Of a stretch of 14,351 nt of DNA, positions 14,001 through 14,351 are shown piece by piece. A program made the position numbers and the translations under genes. Each line of letters opens with the position of its first letter. Within the stretch, counting starts at the first letter, position 1. A model generated the notes under the pieces. The model ran no database searches, was not told the origin of the DNA, and was given only the letters and a program-made list of their open reading frames with translations. Origin of the DNA: Rhodospirillaceae bacterium (GTDB lineage Bacteria; Pseudomonadota; Alphaproteobacteria; UBA11136); the NCBI GenBank assembly GCA_018663165.1, contig JABJES010000252.1, positions 1 through 14,351 on the forward strand, read 5' to 3'.

Positions 14001-14351
14001 GTTTGACAGCGCCGTTGCCGCCGTCGCCGCCCTCGACGAGGGGCCGCAAGACAACCCGCTGGCCGAGCGTGTACGCCTTGAAGCGGCAACTTTCGAGGCT
14101 CAGGGCTTGACGCACGAGACCGCCTTTGCTCGCGCATCGACCCGTGTCTTTGGCTCCATGCCCGGAGCTTACGGCGCCGGCCTACAGGCGTTGATCGACG
14201 AGAGCGGATGGACGGACAGTGCCGATCTGGCCCGGGCCTATGTCGCCTGGGGGGGGTATGCCTATGGCGGCGCGCGCCAGGGAAAAGCCGAACACACTCT
14301 TTTCAACTCCCGCTTGAAGGGGATCGAGGCGGTCGTCCACAATCAAGACAA
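11053..14351 (+). CDS. cobN: Cobaltochelatase subunit CobN (partial, C-terminus beyond window)
   Basis: I read this frame by hand. It starts at the ATG 3 bp after the cobW stop. I checked the start, the middle (about 12100-12790) and the right edge and found no break; about 1,099 residues are present of the roughly 1,250 usual for CobN. CobN is the large subunit of the ATP-dependent CobNST complex that inserts cobalt into hydrogenobyrinic acid a,c-diamide, and it is related to the magnesium chelatase subunit BchH/ChlH. Family features include LRLLGGVGYWPYG-like RLLGGVGYWPYGAEQ (near 95-109), ANYPNKDGRLGNGVGLDTP (around 405), YFAFYFWLRNDF (547-558) and the strongly conserved HMGKHGNLEWLPGK (565-578), whose His565, His569 and Glu573 are candidate metal or substrate ligands. 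The partner genes cobS-type AAA and cobT-type subunits are not in this window. Confidence 0.95.
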   Translation, partial: MHLLAAQPGGVMEKGEAVDLGQSPGDIVVLSAADSEIACLATAHELITDEQVTQAGENGGIPSLRLANFMNLSHNLSVDLFVENIVSKAKLVVIRLLGGVGYWPYGAEQIASACRQHNIPLAFLPGDDQPDAGLNALSTLNQEAAHRLWQYGVHGGIENAVNFIRYAADLISPDAAKSKTPWIEPAALMRAGLYWPGQTTATLDDIRQTWREGAPIAAIVFYRALVQAANTTPIDALIVALAERGLNPLPLFATSLKDPMAAALIAGIVENAPPDVILNGTGFALSTPGGEFTPAPFNPEAAPVLQIVFAGMTEDAWVQGLHGLSPRDLAMNVALPEVDGRIFTRALSFKEILKRDDRCQCDIIAYKPRLDRINFTADLALAWTELRRTPAHDRRVAMVLANYPNKDGRLGNGVGLDTPAGAIKVLKAMEDAGYDVTGRPSNGAELIERLASGPTNDFADLANRNVSETFSLSDYQRHFDALPESLRRAVEDRWGAPDTDPFVQTDGFALPCYRIGNVTICLQPARGFNIDPKSTYHSPDLVPPHNYFAFYFWLRNDFKAQAIIHMGKHGNLEWLPGKALALSQECYPEATLGPMPHLYPFIVNDPGEGTQAKRRSGAVIIDHLTPPLTRAESYGALAEIEQLADEYYEASGLDPRRIEVLSRDIIEKVQLSGLDIDCGINKNDNETTALAKLDAYLCDLKEMQIRDGLHIFGQSPEDDQMTDLLVALLRTPRGTGEAADASLIRALADDLGLGGGGFDPLDCNMGKAWNGPRPPILADGPLWRLIGDTVERLEKLARSLVSGENVAPPEWTRTRAILAWLESDLRGAVERCGTAEISGIIDGLSGRFVTPGPSGAPTRGRPDVLPTGRNFYSVDTRTVPTPSAWQLGWKSAQRLVERHAQENGDWPKRLALSVWGTSNMRTGGDDIAQALALLGAQPVWEPASRRVTGFEILPLSLLDRPRVDVTLRISGFFRDAFPGLVDLFDSAVAAVAALDEGPQDNPLAERVRLEAATFEAQGLTHETAFARASTRVFGSMPGAYGAGLQALIDESGWTDSADLARAYVAWGGYAYGGARQGKAEHTLFNSRLKGIEAVVHNQD

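Overview
The window looks like chromosomal DNA of a GC-rich alphaproteobacterium, perhaps near the Rhodospirillales. That placement rests on a CobN/CobW-type cobalamin gene set, a PAS_5-like protein and a two-gene family of small membrane-anchored proteins. It is an inference from gene types, because no 16S or other phylogenetic marker is present. No tRNA, rRNA, CRISPR array, transposase or prophage gene was found.

Left part (1-3695, all on the minus strand). In transcription order this holds an exported FecR-domain protein (3695-2472), a strong intrinsic terminator (2424-2397), a PPP-type phosphatase that has lost its N-terminal metal-binding motif (2390-1725), a UDP-glucuronate decarboxylase-type enzyme (1661-708) and the start of a polytopic membrane protein resembling a polysaccharide flippase (635 to beyond the window edge). 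The last two suggest the edge of a surface-polysaccharide locus. The FecR gene has a consensus -10 box with a TGTGA-N6-TCACA palindrome centred about 41.5 bp upstream of the predicted start site. This is the geometry of a class II CRP-type promoter.

Middle part (3696-5815). An AT-rich 556-bp intergenic region leads into a plus-strand trio: two paralogous small proteins, each with a soluble N-terminal domain and a C-terminal membrane anchor, flank a cysteine-rich PAS_5-like protein. I recognise no described function for the anchored pair. This trio is the best candidate for an undescribed system here.

Right part (5816-14351). This is a cobalamin assembly locus in three transcription blocks. 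cobT and a DUF2141-type exported protein are on the minus strand. cobS and cobC (histidine phosphatase) diverge on the plus strand. A cobalamin riboswitch then precedes cobU/cobP, cobW and cobN, and cobN runs off the right edge. CobT, CobC, CobS and CobU cover the late nucleotide-loop steps, while CobN with CobW points to aerobic cobalt insertion. The riboswitch has a visible 9-bp P1 stem and a 6-bp hairpin covering most of the cobU ribosome binding site.

A pattern that cuts across the genes is a series of short tandem or near-tandem duplications with 14-22 bp periods, mostly at gene edges: 2363-2402, 5716-5743, 6238-6269, 9001-9034 and 9341-9385. The 16-bp and 17-bp ones lie in coding sequence and change reading frame. 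The 16-bp one sits in a signal-peptide region and could act as a slip-prone on/off switch.
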